This document shows positions 34,211 to 43,229 of a stretch of DNA of 64,000 nt, piece by piece. The DNA is from Leucobacter chromiiresistens (GTDB lineage Bacteria; Actinomycetota; Actinomycetes; Actinomycetales; Microbacteriaceae). The position numbers and the translations under genes were made by a program. The stretch lies in assembly GCF_001477055.1 (NCBI RefSeq), contig NZ_LDRK01000013.1, forward strand, positions 52,653-116,652, in the 5' to 3' direction. A model generated the notes under the pieces. The model was not told the origin of the DNA. It worked only from the letters and a program-made list of their open reading frames with translations, and made no database searches. Each line of letters starts with the position of its first letter. Positions within the stretch are counted from its first letter, which is position 1.

Positions 34211-34230
34211 TTAGTTCGTGCACGAAGTAA
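34211..34230. promoter_or_regulatory. Near-perfect 20-bp palindrome, candidate operator
   Basis: The core TTCGTGCACGAA (34215-34226) is perfectly symmetrical, and TTA/TAA flank it with a single G-G mismatch on each side. It lies between divergent genes, over the expected -35 position of the zinc-ribbon gene and close to the start of transcription of the GNAT gene. The size and form fit a MarR- or TetR-type dimer site. No such regulator gene is adjacent. Confidence 0.6.
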
Positions 34231-34251
34231 TTGGTGCTGGAGAATGGTCTG

Positions 34252-34779
34252 GTGCACCTCGAGACATCCCGCCTCCGCCTCCGTGAGATGACCACCGCCG
34301 ACCTGCCGCCCCTCCGCGCCATCCTGCAGGACGACGAGGCGATGAGCGCGTACGAAGGCGCTTTCGATGAGGCGATGACGCTGAGCTGGCTCGACGGGAT
34401 GCAGAGACGCTATCGGGAGGACGGCTTCGGGCTCTGGGCCGTCGACCTGCGCAGCACCGGCGCGATGATCGGCCAGTGCGGGCTCACGACGCAGCGCATC
34501 ATGGACGCGGAGGTGCTCGAGGTCGGCTACCTCTTCAATCGTGCGCACTGGCACCGGGGGTACGCCGTCGAAGCCGCACGAGCGGCGCAGCGGTACGCCT
34601 TCGCGGAGCTCGGCGCCGACCGCCTCTGGGCCCAGGTGCGCGACACCAACATCGCTTCGATGAACGTCGCGATCCGGCTCGGCATGACCGTCCGCGGGCG
34701 CTTCACGAAGCACTATCGGGGCGTCGACATGCCGCACCTCGCGTTCGCGGTGGATCGCGGCGACGCCGAGCCGCACTGA
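34252..34779 (+). CDS. GNAT family N-acetyltransferase
   Basis: RimJ/RimL-type acetyltransferase of 175 residues that would transfer acetyl from acetyl-CoA to a protein N-terminus or small amine. Motifs: LETSRLRLREMTTADLPPL at the start, AMIGQCGLTTQ, EVGYLFNRAHWHRGYAVEAARA (acetyl-CoA-binding region), and VRDTNIASMNVAIRLGM. The GTG at 34252 is preferred to an upstream TTG/GTG because GGAG lies 9 nt before it. Its substrate is unknown. Confidence 0.85.
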   Translation: MHLETSRLRLREMTTADLPPLRAILQDDEAMSAYEGAFDEAMTLSWLDGMQRRYREDGFGLWAVDLRSTGAMIGQCGLTTQRIMDAEVLEVGYLFNRAHWHRGYAVEAARAAQRYAFAELGADRLWAQVRDTNIASMNVAIRLGMTVRGRFTKHYRGVDMPHLAFAVDRGDAEPH

Positions 34780-34828
34780 GGGCGCGCGGGCCCGCTTCGC
34801 GCCGCGACGGCGGCAGCGCTGCAGGGCA

Positions 34829-35776
34829 TCAGCGCTTGCGCTGGCACCGCGGGCAGAAGTGCGACGACCGCCCGCCGAAGGGAACGCGACGGATCGGCGT
34901 GCCGCATCTGGCGCACGGCTCCCCCGCCCGCCCGTACGCGTGCAGCGAGTGCGCGAAGTACCCGGCCTGGCCGTTGACGTTGACGTACTGCGCGTCGAAG
35001 CTGGTGCCGCCCTCGCGGAGGGCCTGCGCGAACACCGCGCGCAGCACCGCCAGCAGCTCGTCGGCCTTGCGCGGGCCGATCGCAGAGCCACGGGTGTCGG
35101 GGTGCAGCCGCGCGCGCCACAGGGCCTCATCGGCATAGATGTTGCCGACCCCGCTGATGAGGGTCTGATCGAGCAGCAGCTTCTTCACGCCCGTCGCGCG
35201 GCTGCGCAGCGCGGCGATGAACCGGGCGTCGTCGAAGGCCGGATCGAGCGGATCCCGCGCGATGTGCGCAGCCTGCGCCGGCACCGCGCCCACGCCGTCG
35301 GGCGCGGCCCGCAGCGCATCGAGGGCCAGCGAGCCGAACAGTCGCTGATCGGCGAAGTCCACGCGCAGCTCGCCGTGCTGCGCGTGCTCGATCCACATGC
35401 GGATCCGCACGTGGCGGTCATCGACGGCGTCGTGCGCGCGCAGGAGCAGCTGCCCGCTCATGCCCAGGTGGGCGAGCAGCGCGAGCGGCGAGCCGTCCGC
35501 CGACGCACCCGACGTCGGTATCCACAGGAACTTGCCGCGCCGCTCGGGCGCGCCGAGTCGGATCCCGGCGGTGCGCCGCTCGAAGTCGGCGCTCCGGGCT
35601 GCGGCGGCGGCCTCGCTGAGGGTGACGCCGTGCCCGCCGAGCCCATCGTCCCCGCTCGTGGGGAGGTGCCGCTTGAGGGCGCGCGCATCGCGCACCTCGA
35701 CGGCGGCGACGCGCGCCCCCGTCACCGCCGGGGCGAGCCCGGCGCGCACGACCTCGACTTCGGGGAGCTCAGGCAC
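34829..35776 (-). CDS. mutM: Formamidopyrimidine-DNA glycosylase MutM (Fpg)
   Basis: Bifunctional glycosylase/AP lyase that removes 8-oxoguanine. The processed N-terminus would be PELPEVEVV, giving catalytic Pro1 and Glu2. Other marks are [38 protein letters not shown] and the C-terminal zinc finger CARCG ... HFCPRCQRK. The GTG at 35776 is fixed by the invariant PELPEVE. 315 residues, slightly longer than usual owing to an insert near residue 70. It overlaps rnc by 8 bp. Confidence 0.96.
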   Translation of the reverse strand: MPELPEVEVVRAGLAPAVTGARVAAVEVRDARALKRHLPTSGDDGLGGHGVTLSEAAAAARSADFERRTAGIRLGAPERRGKFLWIPTSGASADGSPLALLAHLGMSGQLLLRAHDAVDDRHVRIRMWIEHAQHGELRVDFADQRLFGSLALDALRAAPDGVGAVPAQAAHIARDPLDPAFDDARFIAALRSRATGVKKLLLDQTLISGVGNIYADEALWRARLHPDTRGSAIGPRKADELLAVLRAVFAQALREGGTSFDAQYVNVNGQAGYFAHSLHAYGRAGEPCARCGTPIRRVPFGGRSSHFCPRCQRKR

Positions 35777-36509
35777 GTCGGCGCTTCGCCGGCGTGCGCA
35801 GCCGGACCACCGCATCGCGGGCGGCGGCGAGTTCGGCCGCCTTCTTGCTCGTGCCCTCGCCACGACCCGTCACACCGTCGAGCGTCACGCGGGAGGTGTA
35901 CCGGCGGTCATGATCGGGGCCCGTCCCCGTGGTCTCGTAGGGCGGGTGTGCCAGTCCGCGGCGCGACGCCTCCTGCTGCAGCGAGGTCTTCGGATCGAGC
36001 GCTTCGAGCGCGTCGAGGAAGCGGTCGGCGTCGTCGAGCAGCGGCGCGACGAGATCGAGCACGAACGCAGTGGTGGTCTCCGGCCCGGTCGACAGGTACA
36101 CGGCGCCGATGATCGCCTCGACGGCGTCCGCCAGCAGCGAGTCCTTGTCGCGCCCTCCCGTCAGCTCCTCGCCCTTGCCGAGGCGCAGCAGGTCGCCCAG
36201 GCCGAGCCGGCGGGCGACCGAGGCCAGCGCGACGGTGGAGACGAGTGCGGCGCGTCGCTTCGCGAGCTCGCCCTCGCTGAGGTCGGGGAACGTCGTGAAG
36301 AGCTCGACGGTGACGGCCTGGCCGAGCACCGCGTCGCCGAGGAACTCGAGACGCTCGTTGTGCGGCGCACCGCCGTGCTCGTACGCCCACGAGCGATGCG
36401 TCAGCGCGAGCTGCACCAGTTCGGGGTCGGCCTGCACGCCGAATGCATGGAGAAAGCCGCCGGGGTCCCCTTCCGGGGAGCCCGACGGCTCTGCAACGCT
36501 CTGGGTCAA
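35769..36509 (-). CDS. rnc: Ribonuclease III
   Basis: Double-strand-specific endoribonuclease that processes rRNA and other structured RNAs. The signature [13 protein letters not shown] is at residues 51-63, the RNase III domain ends at about 160, and the dsRNA-binding domain has [14 protein letters not shown] and [18 protein letters not shown]. The start is TTG at 36509, one base after the rpmF stop, without a ribosome site, so it relies on coupling. Confidence 0.95.
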   Translation of the reverse strand: MTQSVAEPSGSPEGDPGGFLHAFGVQADPELVQLALTHRSWAYEHGGAPHNERLEFLGDAVLGQAVTVELFTTFPDLSEGELAKRRAALVSTVALASVARRLGLGDLLRLGKGEELTGGRDKDSLLADAVEAIIGAVYLSTGPETTTAFVLDLVAPLLDDADRFLDALEALDPKTSLQQEASRRGLAHPPYETTGTGPDHDRRYTSRVTLDGVTGRGEGTSKKAAELAAARDAVVRLRTPAKRRRA

Positions 36510-36510
36510 C

Positions 36511-36714
36511 TCAGACGTCGGCGACCTTGCGGCCCTTGTACTCGAGGAAGAGGGCGTTGCCCTGCGAGTCCTCGACCACGCGGGCGCGGTGCGGCAGGCT
36601 GTACACGGTGCGACCGTTCTCTTCGGTCTTCACCAGGGTGGGTGCCGAAGCCTTCCACGCCGAACGACGGTGACGGGTGTTCGATCGCGACATCTTCCGC
36701 TTGGGAACAGCCAT
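36511..36714 (-). CDS. rpmF: 50S ribosomal protein bL32
   Basis: Large-subunit protein of 67 residues starting [18 protein letters not shown], the family hallmark. The zinc-binding Cys pairs found in some bL32 proteins are absent, so it is the Cys-free form. ATG at 36714; a GGAAAGAG ribosome site precedes it. It lies 13 bp after the DUF177 gene, the usual arrangement. Confidence 0.97.
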   Translation of the reverse strand: MAVPKRKMSRSNTRHRRSAWKASAPTLVKTEENGRTVYSLPHRARVVEDSQGNALFLEYKGRKVADV

Positions 36715-36727
36715 GATGCTCTCTTTC

Positions 36728-37348
36728 CTACTTGCTTGCGGACTCGGGAGTCTCACCCGAGCCGTGGTCTACTTCAGCCTCGACTGCATTGGTCTTCACC
36801 TCGTGAGGTGCCCCTGCATGTTCAGGAGCAGCCGCACCTTCCGGAGCGAAACCCGCCAGCGCCGCCCACCGCGGATCGATATCCGCACTGTTCGGCACTG
36901 CAGCCTCGGTGTCGCGCAACTCACCGGACTCGGGATCGAGACCCGGGCAGTCCGGACGACACACAGGCTGGAACGGCAGTGCAAGCACTACCGCGTCTCG
37001 GAGCGGAGGTTCAAGATCCACGTGATCACCGTGAACCTCGTACTCGTCGGCCTCCGTAGGAGTATACGCGAAAAGTTCCTGGAACTCGACTTCGAATGGC
37101 GTGGTGAACGCTTTCAGGCATCGGCCGCACTCGGCGTGCATCGTCGTCGCCACCTCCGCGGAGACCAGAATCCCCTCGTGCACAGACTCCAGTCGCACGT
37201 CGAGATCGAGCTCTGCGCCCTCGCTGATCTCGGCGAGGCCCTCGCCGAACTTCTCCGGCACGGTCAGGGTGCGACTCCGCTCACGCATCTCCCCCGGGCG
37301 GTTGATGATGTCGCGGACGTTCTCCTCGTAGACTCGGCTGTTGCTCAC
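36728..37348 (-). CDS. YceD/DUF177 family protein
   Basis: Conserved partner of rpmF, needed for 23S rRNA accumulation in some bacteria and plants. 206 residues with [21 protein letters not shown] and [15 protein letters not shown], matching the CxxC and CxxxC-type family motifs. A Glu/Ala-rich tail of about 45 residues follows. The GTG at 37348 has TAGAAT 6 nt upstream. It heads the DUF177-rpmF-rnc-mutM transcript. Confidence 0.92.
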   Translation of the reverse strand: MSNSRVYEENVRDIINRPGEMRERSRTLTVPEKFGEGLAEISEGAELDLDVRLESVHEGILVSAEVATTMHAECGRCLKAFTTPFEVEFQELFAYTPTEADEYEVHGDHVDLEPPLRDAVVLALPFQPVCRPDCPGLDPESGELRDTEAAVPNSADIDPRWAALAGFAPEGAAAPEHAGAPHEVKTNAVEAEVDHGSGETPESASK

Positions 37349-37354
37349 CGATCC

Positions 37355-37360
37355 ATTCTA
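37355..37360 (-). promoter_or_regulatory. -10 element of DUF177-rpmF-rnc-mutM (leaderless type)
   Basis: The complement reads TAGAAT, followed by 6 nt and the GTG at 37348. Confidence 0.65.
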
Positions 37361-37452
37361 CCGCGGCGCGACGCGGAATCCTCGCCCTTCGCGGGCGGCG
37401 AAACGCGGGGCGCGCCGGCCCCTGCACGATCCGATCGCGGGGCGGTCGAGCC

Positions 37453-37944
37453 TCACGCCGGGCGGCGCGCGCCGAGGAAGCGCGCGACGGCCGCGGGCAC
37501 GTACGGGCTCACATCGCCGCCCATCTCCGACACCTGCCGCACGAGCGTGCTCGACACGTGCGCGTGAGCGGGATCCGGGAGCATGAACACCGTCTCGACA
37601 TCGGCGAGGCTCCGGTTCATGATCGCCATCGGGGTCTCGTACGACACGTCGATCTGCGATCGGATGCCCTTCACGAGCACCGATGCCCCGACCTCGGTGC
37701 AGTAGTCGACGAGCAGGCCGACCGACCAGGAGGCGACCGTGATGTTCTGCGGCGCGCCGGCCTCGTCGAGCGACTTCTGGATCAGCGTCATCCGCTCCGA
37801 GATCGGCAGCATCGCGTGCTTGTTGGGGTTGTGCACCACCAGCACGTGCACCTCGTCGAAGATGCCCGCGGCGCGGAGGATGACATCGAGGTGCCCCATC
37901 GTCACCGGGTCGAAGGAGCCGGGAACCACAGCGATTTTCGTCAT
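37453..37944 (-). CDS. coaD: Phosphopantetheine adenylyltransferase CoaD
   Basis: Penultimate enzyme of coenzyme A synthesis, joining 4'-phosphopantetheine and ATP. The 163-residue nucleotidyltransferase has [17 protein letters not shown] with the HxGH-like site, [13 protein letters not shown], and [14 protein letters not shown]. The ATG at 37944 has TAGGCT 6 nt upstream. Its place next to DUF177-rpmF is conserved in actinobacteria. Confidence 0.97.
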   Translation of the reverse strand: MTKIAVVPGSFDPVTMGHLDVILRAAGIFDEVHVLVVHNPNKHAMLPISERMTLIQKSLDEAGAPQNITVASWSVGLLVDYCTEVGASVLVKGIRSQIDVSYETPMAIMNRSLADVETVFMLPDPAHAHVSSTLVRQVSEMGGDVSPYVPAAVARFLGARRPA

Positions 37945-37950
37945 GGCTTC

Positions 37951-37956
37951 AGCCTA
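37951..37956 (-). promoter_or_regulatory. -10 element of coaD (leaderless type)
   Basis: The complement reads TAGGCT, followed by 6 nt and the ATG at 37944. Confidence 0.65.
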
Positions 37957-38022
37957 GGGTTCGCCGCCGGATGATTTCTTGAGAATGCACCGAGACGCGC
38001 GCGGCGCATGCAGCAGGCACCC

Positions 38023-39003
38023 TCAGTTCTCGGCGCGCCCGCGGCGCCAGTACCCCATGAAGGCGACGGACTGCCGGTCGATGCCGCGCTCGCTCACCAG
38101 GTGGCGGCGTATGGCCCTGATCGCCCCGGCCTCTCCCGCCAGCCACGCGTACCCCTCCGAACGCCGCGCATCGCTCGCGAGGGGCGCGCCCGTCGCCGCG
38201 TCCATGCCCGGCACCTCCCAGAGAATCTCCCGATCGATGTCGATCTCCTGCAGTTCGGCGCTCGGCGCGTCTCGCGCCCCGTCACGCGATGCATCATCGG
38301 GCGAGGCATCACCCGGGAAGACGTCGCCGAGCGCACGCACCGCCGAGACGAGCGCGGCGCCGCGATCCGACTCGTCGCGCTCGAGCACCGTCAGCTCCAG
38401 CCGGCCGTCGGCGCGCAGCTCGTCGGCGTCGAGCAGGGCGGCGTCCGCGGCATCGCCGACTTCGAGGATCACCCGCGCGCACGCAGTCCGATCGAGCGAG
38501 GCGAGAATGCCGGCGATCGCCGGGATGGCCGTGTCGTCGCCGACGATGAGGAAGCGGCGGGCGTTGCGCGGCGGGATCCACCCGACGGCCGTGTTCGGGC
38601 CCGAGTGCTCGGCGTCGGGGCCGAGGATCGCCATCGCGTCGCCGACCACCGCCTGCTCCGCCCACGCGGAGGCCGGGCCGGGGTCGGCCGCGTGCCGCGC
38701 GAAGTCGACCGTCAGCCGCGCGCCCTGCGCATCGCGCTGGAACGCGCGCGGCGTGTAGGTGCGCATGGGCGGCCGATCCTCGTCGGCGAGCGCGCACCAT
38801 GCCTGATACCAACCGTCGCCGTCTCCGAGCGGCGGGATGACGCCCCGCTCGTTCGGAAGCAGGATCTTGACGCGCTGATCCGTGCCGATGAAGCGGAACC
38901 GCTCGAGCCCCGGGCCGGTGAGCACCACGCGCACGAAGCCGGGCGACGGCCGATGCACCTCCGTCACCACGACGTCGAACAGGCGGTAGGCGGATGTACT
39001 CAC
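38023..39003 (-). CDS. Siderophore-interacting (ferric reductase-like) FAD protein
   Basis: SIP-family flavoprotein that reduces ferric siderophores inside the cell to release iron. The 326 residues have an FAD-binding barrel with PPMRTYTPRAF and LTVDFARHA, and a NAD(P)H-binding SIP domain with FLIVGDDTAIPAIAGIL and the terminal VAFMGYWRRG. A loop of about 40 residues rich in Asp, Ser and Ala is inserted before the last segment. The GTG at 39003 has a GGGAG ribosome site. No siderophore uptake genes and no DtxR-type iron box are adjacent. Confidence 0.9.
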   Translation of the reverse strand: MSTSAYRLFDVVVTEVHRPSPGFVRVVLTGPGLERFRFIGTDQRVKILLPNERGVIPPLGDGDGWYQAWCALADEDRPPMRTYTPRAFQRDAQGARLTVDFARHAADPGPASAWAEQAVVGDAMAILGPDAEHSGPNTAVGWIPPRNARRFLIVGDDTAIPAIAGILASLDRTACARVILEVGDAADAALLDADELRADGRLELTVLERDESDRGAALVSAVRALGDVFPGDASPDDASRDGARDAPSAELQEIDIDREILWEVPGMDAATGAPLASDARRSEGYAWLAGEAGAIRAIRRHLVSERGIDRQSVAFMGYWRRGRAEN

Positions 39004-39043
39004 GAGGATCTCCCTGAAAGGTCTGGGGCGTGGGCGGGCGTGG

Positions 39044-39063
39044 CGCGCACCAGGCGGTGCGCG
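39044..39063 (-). terminator. Hairpin between the response regulator and SIP genes
   Basis: CGCGCACC (39044-39051) pairs with GGTGCGCG (39056-39063) around AGGC. It lies 26 nt past the response-regulator stop and could end the two-component transcript. No U-tract. Confidence 0.5.
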
Positions 39064-39088
39064 GGCCGGGCGTGGGCGTTCGGACCGG

Positions 39089-39778
39089 TCAGAGTCCGTG
39101 CTGCTTGGCGAAGATGACCGCGTGCACGCGGTCGCGCAGCTGCAGCTTGGCGAGCACCCGCCCCACATGGGTCTTCACCGTCGATTCCGAGAGGTACAGC
39201 TCGCCGCTGATCTCCGCATTGTTCTTGCCCTCGGCGATGAGCCGCAGCACGTCGAGCTCGCGCTCGGTGAGCGCGTCGAGCGCCGCGTCGTCCGGGGCAA
39301 GGGCCTCGGCACCCGCCGCCGAGAACTCCAGGCCGCCGCCGGCGCGCATCTGCTCGAGCATGCGGCGGGTGACGCTCGGCGCCATCGCCGCGTCCCCGGA
39401 GGCGACGCGGTGGATCGCGTCGACCAGCTCCGTCGGCCTCGCGTCCTTCAGCAGGAAGCCGCTCGCCCCCGCGCGAACCGCTCCCGTCGCGTACTCGTCG
39501 AGATCGAACGTGGTCAGCACCAGCACCCGCACGTCGGGGAAGCGGCGCACGATCTCGGCGGTCGCGTCGATGCCGTTCATGCCGGGCATGCGCACGTCCA
39601 TGAGCACGAGGTCGCATCCCCCGGGCCCGAGCTCCTCGAGCCGTTGCAGGGCAGCCGACCCGTCCGAGGCCTCGCCGACGACGTCGACGTCGGGCTCCCC
39701 CAGCAGCACCAGCTTGAAGCCGGTGCGGATCAGCTCCTGATCGTCGACCAGCATGACGCGGATCTCATCGGTTGCCAT
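39089..39778 (-). CDS. NarL/LuxR-type response regulator
   Basis: DNA-binding partner of the adjacent histidine kinase. The 229 residues have a receiver domain with acidic pair D12-D13, phospho-acceptor D61 in LVLMDVRMPGMNG and Lys in SGFLLKDA, then a LuxR helix-turn-helix at about 160-225 with LTERELDVLRLIAEGKNNAEI and LSESTVKTHVGRVL. The ATG at 39778 has an AGAGGAG ribosome site. Its start overlaps the kinase gene by 14 bp, so they are co-expressed. Confidence 0.95.
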   Translation of the reverse strand: MATDEIRVMLVDDQELIRTGFKLVLLGEPDVDVVGEASDGSAALQRLEELGPGGCDLVLMDVRMPGMNGIDATAEIVRRFPDVRVLVLTTFDLDEYATGAVRAGASGFLLKDARPTELVDAIHRVASGDAAMAPSVTRRMLEQMRAGGGLEFSAAGAEALAPDDAALDALTERELDVLRLIAEGKNNAEISGELYLSESTVKTHVGRVLAKLQLRDRVHAVIFAKQHGL

Positions 39779-41174
39779 CGGGGCTCCTCTCACTCGAATC
39801 TCGGGGCGGCGTCGAGGCCTCTTCGGCACCGCTGGCCGCGGCGCTCACCGGGAGCACCGCCCACAGGCGCCACCCGCCGCCGGAGCCGGCCGACACGGGG
39901 CCCGACTCGATCTTGCCACCGAAGACGCGCGCGCGTTCGGCGAGCCCCGCGAGCCCGCGACCCGACCCCAGGCCCGCAACCGGCGGAGGCGCGCCCGGTA
40001 CCGGGCCGTAATCGCGCACCAGCACGGTCGTGCGATCCGCCTCCCGGTCGAGCGCCACGCGCACCCGCGCCCCCGTTCCGGCGTAGCGCAGCACGTTGGT
40101 CAGGCCCTCCTGCACCACACGGTAGACGGCGAGATCCTGCCCGCGATCCCCGGCCGCGCTGCCCTGCACGTCGAGCGTGACGAGCAGGCCCGCCTTCGAG
40201 AAGCCCTCGACCAGCTGCGGCAGATCCTCGACGCCCGGCTGCGGCAGCAGATCGGCCTCCTCCCCACTCGAGTGGAGGGCACCGAGCAGGCGCCGCATCT
40301 CGGCGAGCGCCGTGCGCCCCGTCTCGGCGCTCCGGCGCATGGCGTCCGCGGCAGCCTCGGGCGCCCGCTCCGACGCGCGCGCCGCGCCCTCCGACAGCGC
40401 GATCATCACCGAGACCGAGTGCGCGACGATGTCGTGCATCTCCCGGGCGATGCGCGACCGCTCCTCCGCCACCGCGAGTTGCGCGAGCTGGTCGCGCTCA
40501 CGCGCCAGCTGGTGCGCGCGATCGATCACGGCGGCGATGTACCGGCGACGGTTCCCGAGGTTGATCCCGAGCATGAGGATCGCCAGCAGCCAGACCGCGC
40601 TGATGATCGAGATCGTGACCAGCTCGCCGATGCTCTGCACCGAGGTCGACTCGGCCGCGAGCAGATTCGCCGGACTCGTCGCCTCGAAATTCGCCGATCC
40701 CCGCCAGAACGACAGTGCGGACTGCAGCAAGGACGCCGCCACCGCGATTCCGTAGGCGACCCATCCCGCCGCGACGCTGCGATACACCGGCACGGCGTAC
40801 AGCAGGAACATGAGCGCCACGCCGTTGGCGAGCGCCTGGATGCCCTGCTCGCCGAACGTCACCACCACGATGACGATGAGCCCGACCAGCGGGAAGCGAC
40901 GGCGGAAGAGCAGGGCCGCCGCGATGATCAGCACGCGCAGGATCGCGATGAGCACCCAGGGCCACATCAGGTGCGCGGGCACGCCCTCCCAGGTGCTCGA
41001 CCCGGTCGCCTCGTCCCACGTCGTCGACGTCGCGATGTCGAGCGTGAACCCCAGGGCGCTGCCGAGGAAGTACCAGACGACGATCGTGATGTCGACGGCT
41101 CGGGGATGCGCGGCGAAGGCCCTCCGGATTACTCCGGGCGGGCGAGGGAGGCGCACCTCGGCATCCGGCGTCAT
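39765..41174 (-). CDS. NarL-family sensor histidine kinase
   Basis: Membrane kinase of 469 residues. Several helices in the first about 210 residues (for example AVDITIVVWYFLGSALGF, MWPWVLIAILRVLIIAAALLF, VGLIVIVVVTF and ISIISAVWLLAILMLGINL) form the sensor without a large extracellular domain. The HisKA_3 box is AEERSRIAREMHDIVAHSVSV and the HATPase has VVQEGLTNVLRYAG and GLGSGRGLAGLAERA. The ATG at 41174 has TACAGT 7 nt upstream. The ABC exporter upstream on the same strand is a plausible target or partner. Confidence 0.92.
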   Translation of the reverse strand: MTPDAEVRLPRPPGVIRRAFAAHPRAVDITIVVWYFLGSALGFTLDIATSTTWDEATGSSTWEGVPAHLMWPWVLIAILRVLIIAAALLFRRRFPLVGLIVIVVVTFGEQGIQALANGVALMFLLYAVPVYRSVAAGWVAYGIAVAASLLQSALSFWRGSANFEATSPANLLAAESTSVQSIGELVTISIISAVWLLAILMLGINLGNRRRYIAAVIDRAHQLARERDQLAQLAVAEERSRIAREMHDIVAHSVSVMIALSEGAARASERAPEAAADAMRRSAETGRTALAEMRRLLGALHSSGEEADLLPQPGVEDLPQLVEGFSKAGLLVTLDVQGSAAGDRGQDLAVYRVVQEGLTNVLRYAGTGARVRVALDREADRTTVLVRDYGPVPGAPPPVAGLGSGRGLAGLAERARVFGGKIESGPVSAGSGGGWRLWAVLPVSAAASGAEEASTPPRDSSERSPDGNR

Positions 41175-41181
41175 ACCGTTC

Positions 41182-41187
41182 ACTGTA
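41182..41187 (-). promoter_or_regulatory. -10 element of the two-component operon (leaderless type)
   Basis: The complement reads TACAGT, followed by 7 nt and the kinase ATG at 41174. Confidence 0.6.
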
Positions 41188-41215
41188 CTGGCACGCCTCC
41201 CTGTCGAGATGTGCG

Positions 41216-42097
41216 TCAGCGGGCGTCCCGACGCTTGAACGCCGCCGCCGCCGGGAGCATCACCGCGACGACCCAGACCGCCATCGCGAGCATCGCGACC
41301 GCGAAGGTCGGGCCGCTCGCGACCTCCACCGCACCGGCCGAAAGCACCGACCCGAGCTGCGCCGGAAGATACGCGCTGACCGTGGTCACCCACTCCCAGC
41401 CGGTCATGGTCAGCATCTGGAAGGCGATCGGCAGCACGAAGGTCACTCCCGCAACCACGGCGATGCCGCCCGCGGTCGACCGCAGCAGCACCGAGACGCC
41501 GAACGCGAAGAGCGAGATCAGCACGAGGTAGGCGATCGTGCCGAGCACTCCGGTGATCACCATGGAGCTACCGATCTCCGCAGCACTCTGCGGGTAACAG
41601 ATCACGGCCGCAGCGAGGCCGCCCGCGACGAGCACGAGAGCGGTGAGCGCAGACACCGCGGCGAGCACGAGCGCCTTCCCGAGGAACACCGGAGTGCGCT
41701 TCGGCACCGCGGTGAGCGTCGAGAGGATCATGCCGCTCGAGTACTCGCTCGAGATGGCGAACACGCCGAGCACCCCGAAGATGAGTGCGAGGAACGGCGA
41801 TGCGAATGTCGAGACGACCAGCAGGTAGAACTGCAGATCGCCGGCGCCCGCGACGCTGCCCGCATCGCGCATCTCGTTGCTGAAGAGCAGCGCGATGGCG
41901 GCGCTCAGACCGATCCCGACGATCACGGTGATCAGCAGCGTGAGCTTGATGCTCCGGAGCGACGTGAGCTTGATGCGCTCCGAACGGAGGACGCCGCCGA
42001 AGGTCACGCGGCCGCGGGCGGCGCCGGTCGAGGAGCGCTGCGGGGTCGTGGGTGGCGTCGGCGCCGAGCCGGCGTCGATCACGATGGTGGAGGTCAT
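41216..42097 (-). CDS. ABC-2 type transporter permease
   Basis: Membrane subunit of an ABC exporter, 293 residues with about six helices. A Pro/Thr-rich N-terminus is followed by SERIKLTSLRSIKLTLLITVIVG, then helices such as VVSTFASPFLALIFGVLGVFAISSEYSSG split by the ISSEYSSGMI motif typical of NatB/ABC-2 permeases of antibiotic-resistance type. It lies 64 bp after the ATPase gene. Confidence 0.85.
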   Translation of the reverse strand: MTSTIVIDAGSAPTPPTTPQRSSTGAARGRVTFGGVLRSERIKLTSLRSIKLTLLITVIVGIGLSAAIALLFSNEMRDAGSVAGAGDLQFYLLVVSTFASPFLALIFGVLGVFAISSEYSSGMILSTLTAVPKRTPVFLGKALVLAAVSALTALVLVAGGLAAAVICYPQSAAEIGSSMVITGVLGTIAYLVLISLFAFGVSVLLRSTAGGIAVVAGVTFVLPIAFQMLTMTGWEWVTTVSAYLPAQLGSVLSAGAVEVASGPTFAVAMLAMAVWVVAVMLPAAAAFKRRDAR

Positions 42098-42161
42098 GGG
42101 ATTCTCTTTTCTCAGTCGAAGGTCACAGCGGACGAGGTGGGCGCGATGATGCGCCGCGGGG

Positions 42162-43073
42162 TCACGAGGTCGAGTACTCGACCTCGCCCCGGGTGAGCTC
42201 GAGGTACGCGTCTTCGAGGCTCGCCTGCTGCGGGCTCAGCTCGTGCAGCACGATCTGATGGGCCGCAGCGACGGCGCCGATGTCGGCAGCGGCGAGACCG
42301 CGCACGGTGAACCCCTCGTCGCCCCGCGGTTCGAGGGTGACGCCCTCGCGCTGCGCGCTCATCAGCAGCGACGCGAGCTTCGTCGCCTGCGGGCTGCGCA
42401 CGGCGACGCTCGAGGTGCGCCCGCCCCCGATGAACTCGCCGATGGGCGCGTCGGCGACCACGCGCCCGCGCCCGAGCACGATGACGTGATCGGCGGTCTG
42501 CGCCATCTCGCTCATGAGGTGGCTCGACAGCAGCACCGTGCGCCCCTCCGATGCGAGGTGGCGCAGCAGCTGGCGCACCCACAGCACTCCGTCGGGATCG
42601 AGCCCGTTCACGGGCTCGTCCAGGATGAGGATCCGCGGATCGCCGAGCATCGCCGCCGCGATGCCGAGACGCTGCCCCATGCCGAGCGAGAACCCGCCGA
42701 CGCGCCGATTCGCGACGGCCGACAGGCCCGTCTGCTCGAGCACCTCCGAGACCCTGCGATCCGGGATGCCGTGCGTCGCCGCGAGCGCCCGCAGGTGGCT
42801 GCGAGCGCTGCGGCCCGGGTGCACGCCCTTCGCGTCGAGCAGCGCCCCGACCTCGGAGAGCGGCGCCGCCGCGTCGGCGTAGCGCGCCCCGTTCACCGTC
42901 ACCGTGCCCGAGGTCGGCCGGTCGAGACCGAGCATCAACCGCATACTCGTCGACTTGCCGGCGCCGTTCGGGCCGAGGAACCCGGTCACCTGTCCGGGCT
43001 TGATGCTGAAGGTGACGTCGTCGACCGCCGTCTTGCTGCCGTAGTGCTTGGTGAGCCCGCGCGCTTCGATCAT
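42162..43073 (-). CDS. ABC transporter ATP-binding protein
   Basis: ATPase of the exporter, 303 residues. Walker A GPNGAGKSTSMRLML (about 35-49), signature FSLGMGQRLGIAAAML (about 130-145), Walker B ILILDEPVNGLDPDG (about 150-164) and H-loop SSHLMSEMAQ are all present, with a C-terminal regulatory region. The signature and FSLGMGQR form are those of bacitracin- and lantibiotic-type exporters. The ATG at 43073 has a GGAG ribosome site. With the two-component system downstream it forms a likely envelope-stress or antibiotic-response module. Confidence 0.92.
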   Translation of the reverse strand: MIEARGLTKHYGSKTAVDDVTFSIKPGQVTGFLGPNGAGKSTSMRLMLGLDRPTSGTVTVNGARYADAAAPLSEVGALLDAKGVHPGRSARSHLRALAATHGIPDRRVSEVLEQTGLSAVANRRVGGFSLGMGQRLGIAAAMLGDPRILILDEPVNGLDPDGVLWVRQLLRHLASEGRTVLLSSHLMSEMAQTADHVIVLGRGRVVADAPIGEFIGGGRTSSVAVRSPQATKLASLLMSAQREGVTLEPRGDEGFTVRGLAAADIGAVAAAHQIVLHELSPQQASLEDAYLELTRGEVEYSTS

Positions 43074-43169
43074 GATGTCTCCGTTTCTGCGCCGCAGTGT
43101 GCGCGACGATGATTCAACGGTAGATTCGGCCGGCCGACGGCGCATCGGTCGCGAGTGCCGACCCGCGTA

Positions 43170-43181
43170 GTACTCGAGTAC
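43170..43181. promoter_or_regulatory. Perfect 12-bp palindrome upstream of the ABC exporter
   Basis: GTACTCGAGTAC lies about 100 bp upstream of the ABC ATPase start and 49 bp past the recG stop. It could be a binding site for the nearby response regulator. Confidence 0.35.
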
Positions 43182-43229
43182 CGGGCGGCGGTGCCGCGGT
43201 GCGCACGGGCGCCCGTACGCCTCCCGGCG

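Noticed and set aside
39004..39088. DtxR/Fur-type iron box before the siderophore-interacting gene
   Set aside because: No 19-bp AT-rich palindrome of the expected form is present; only a GC-rich hairpin was found.
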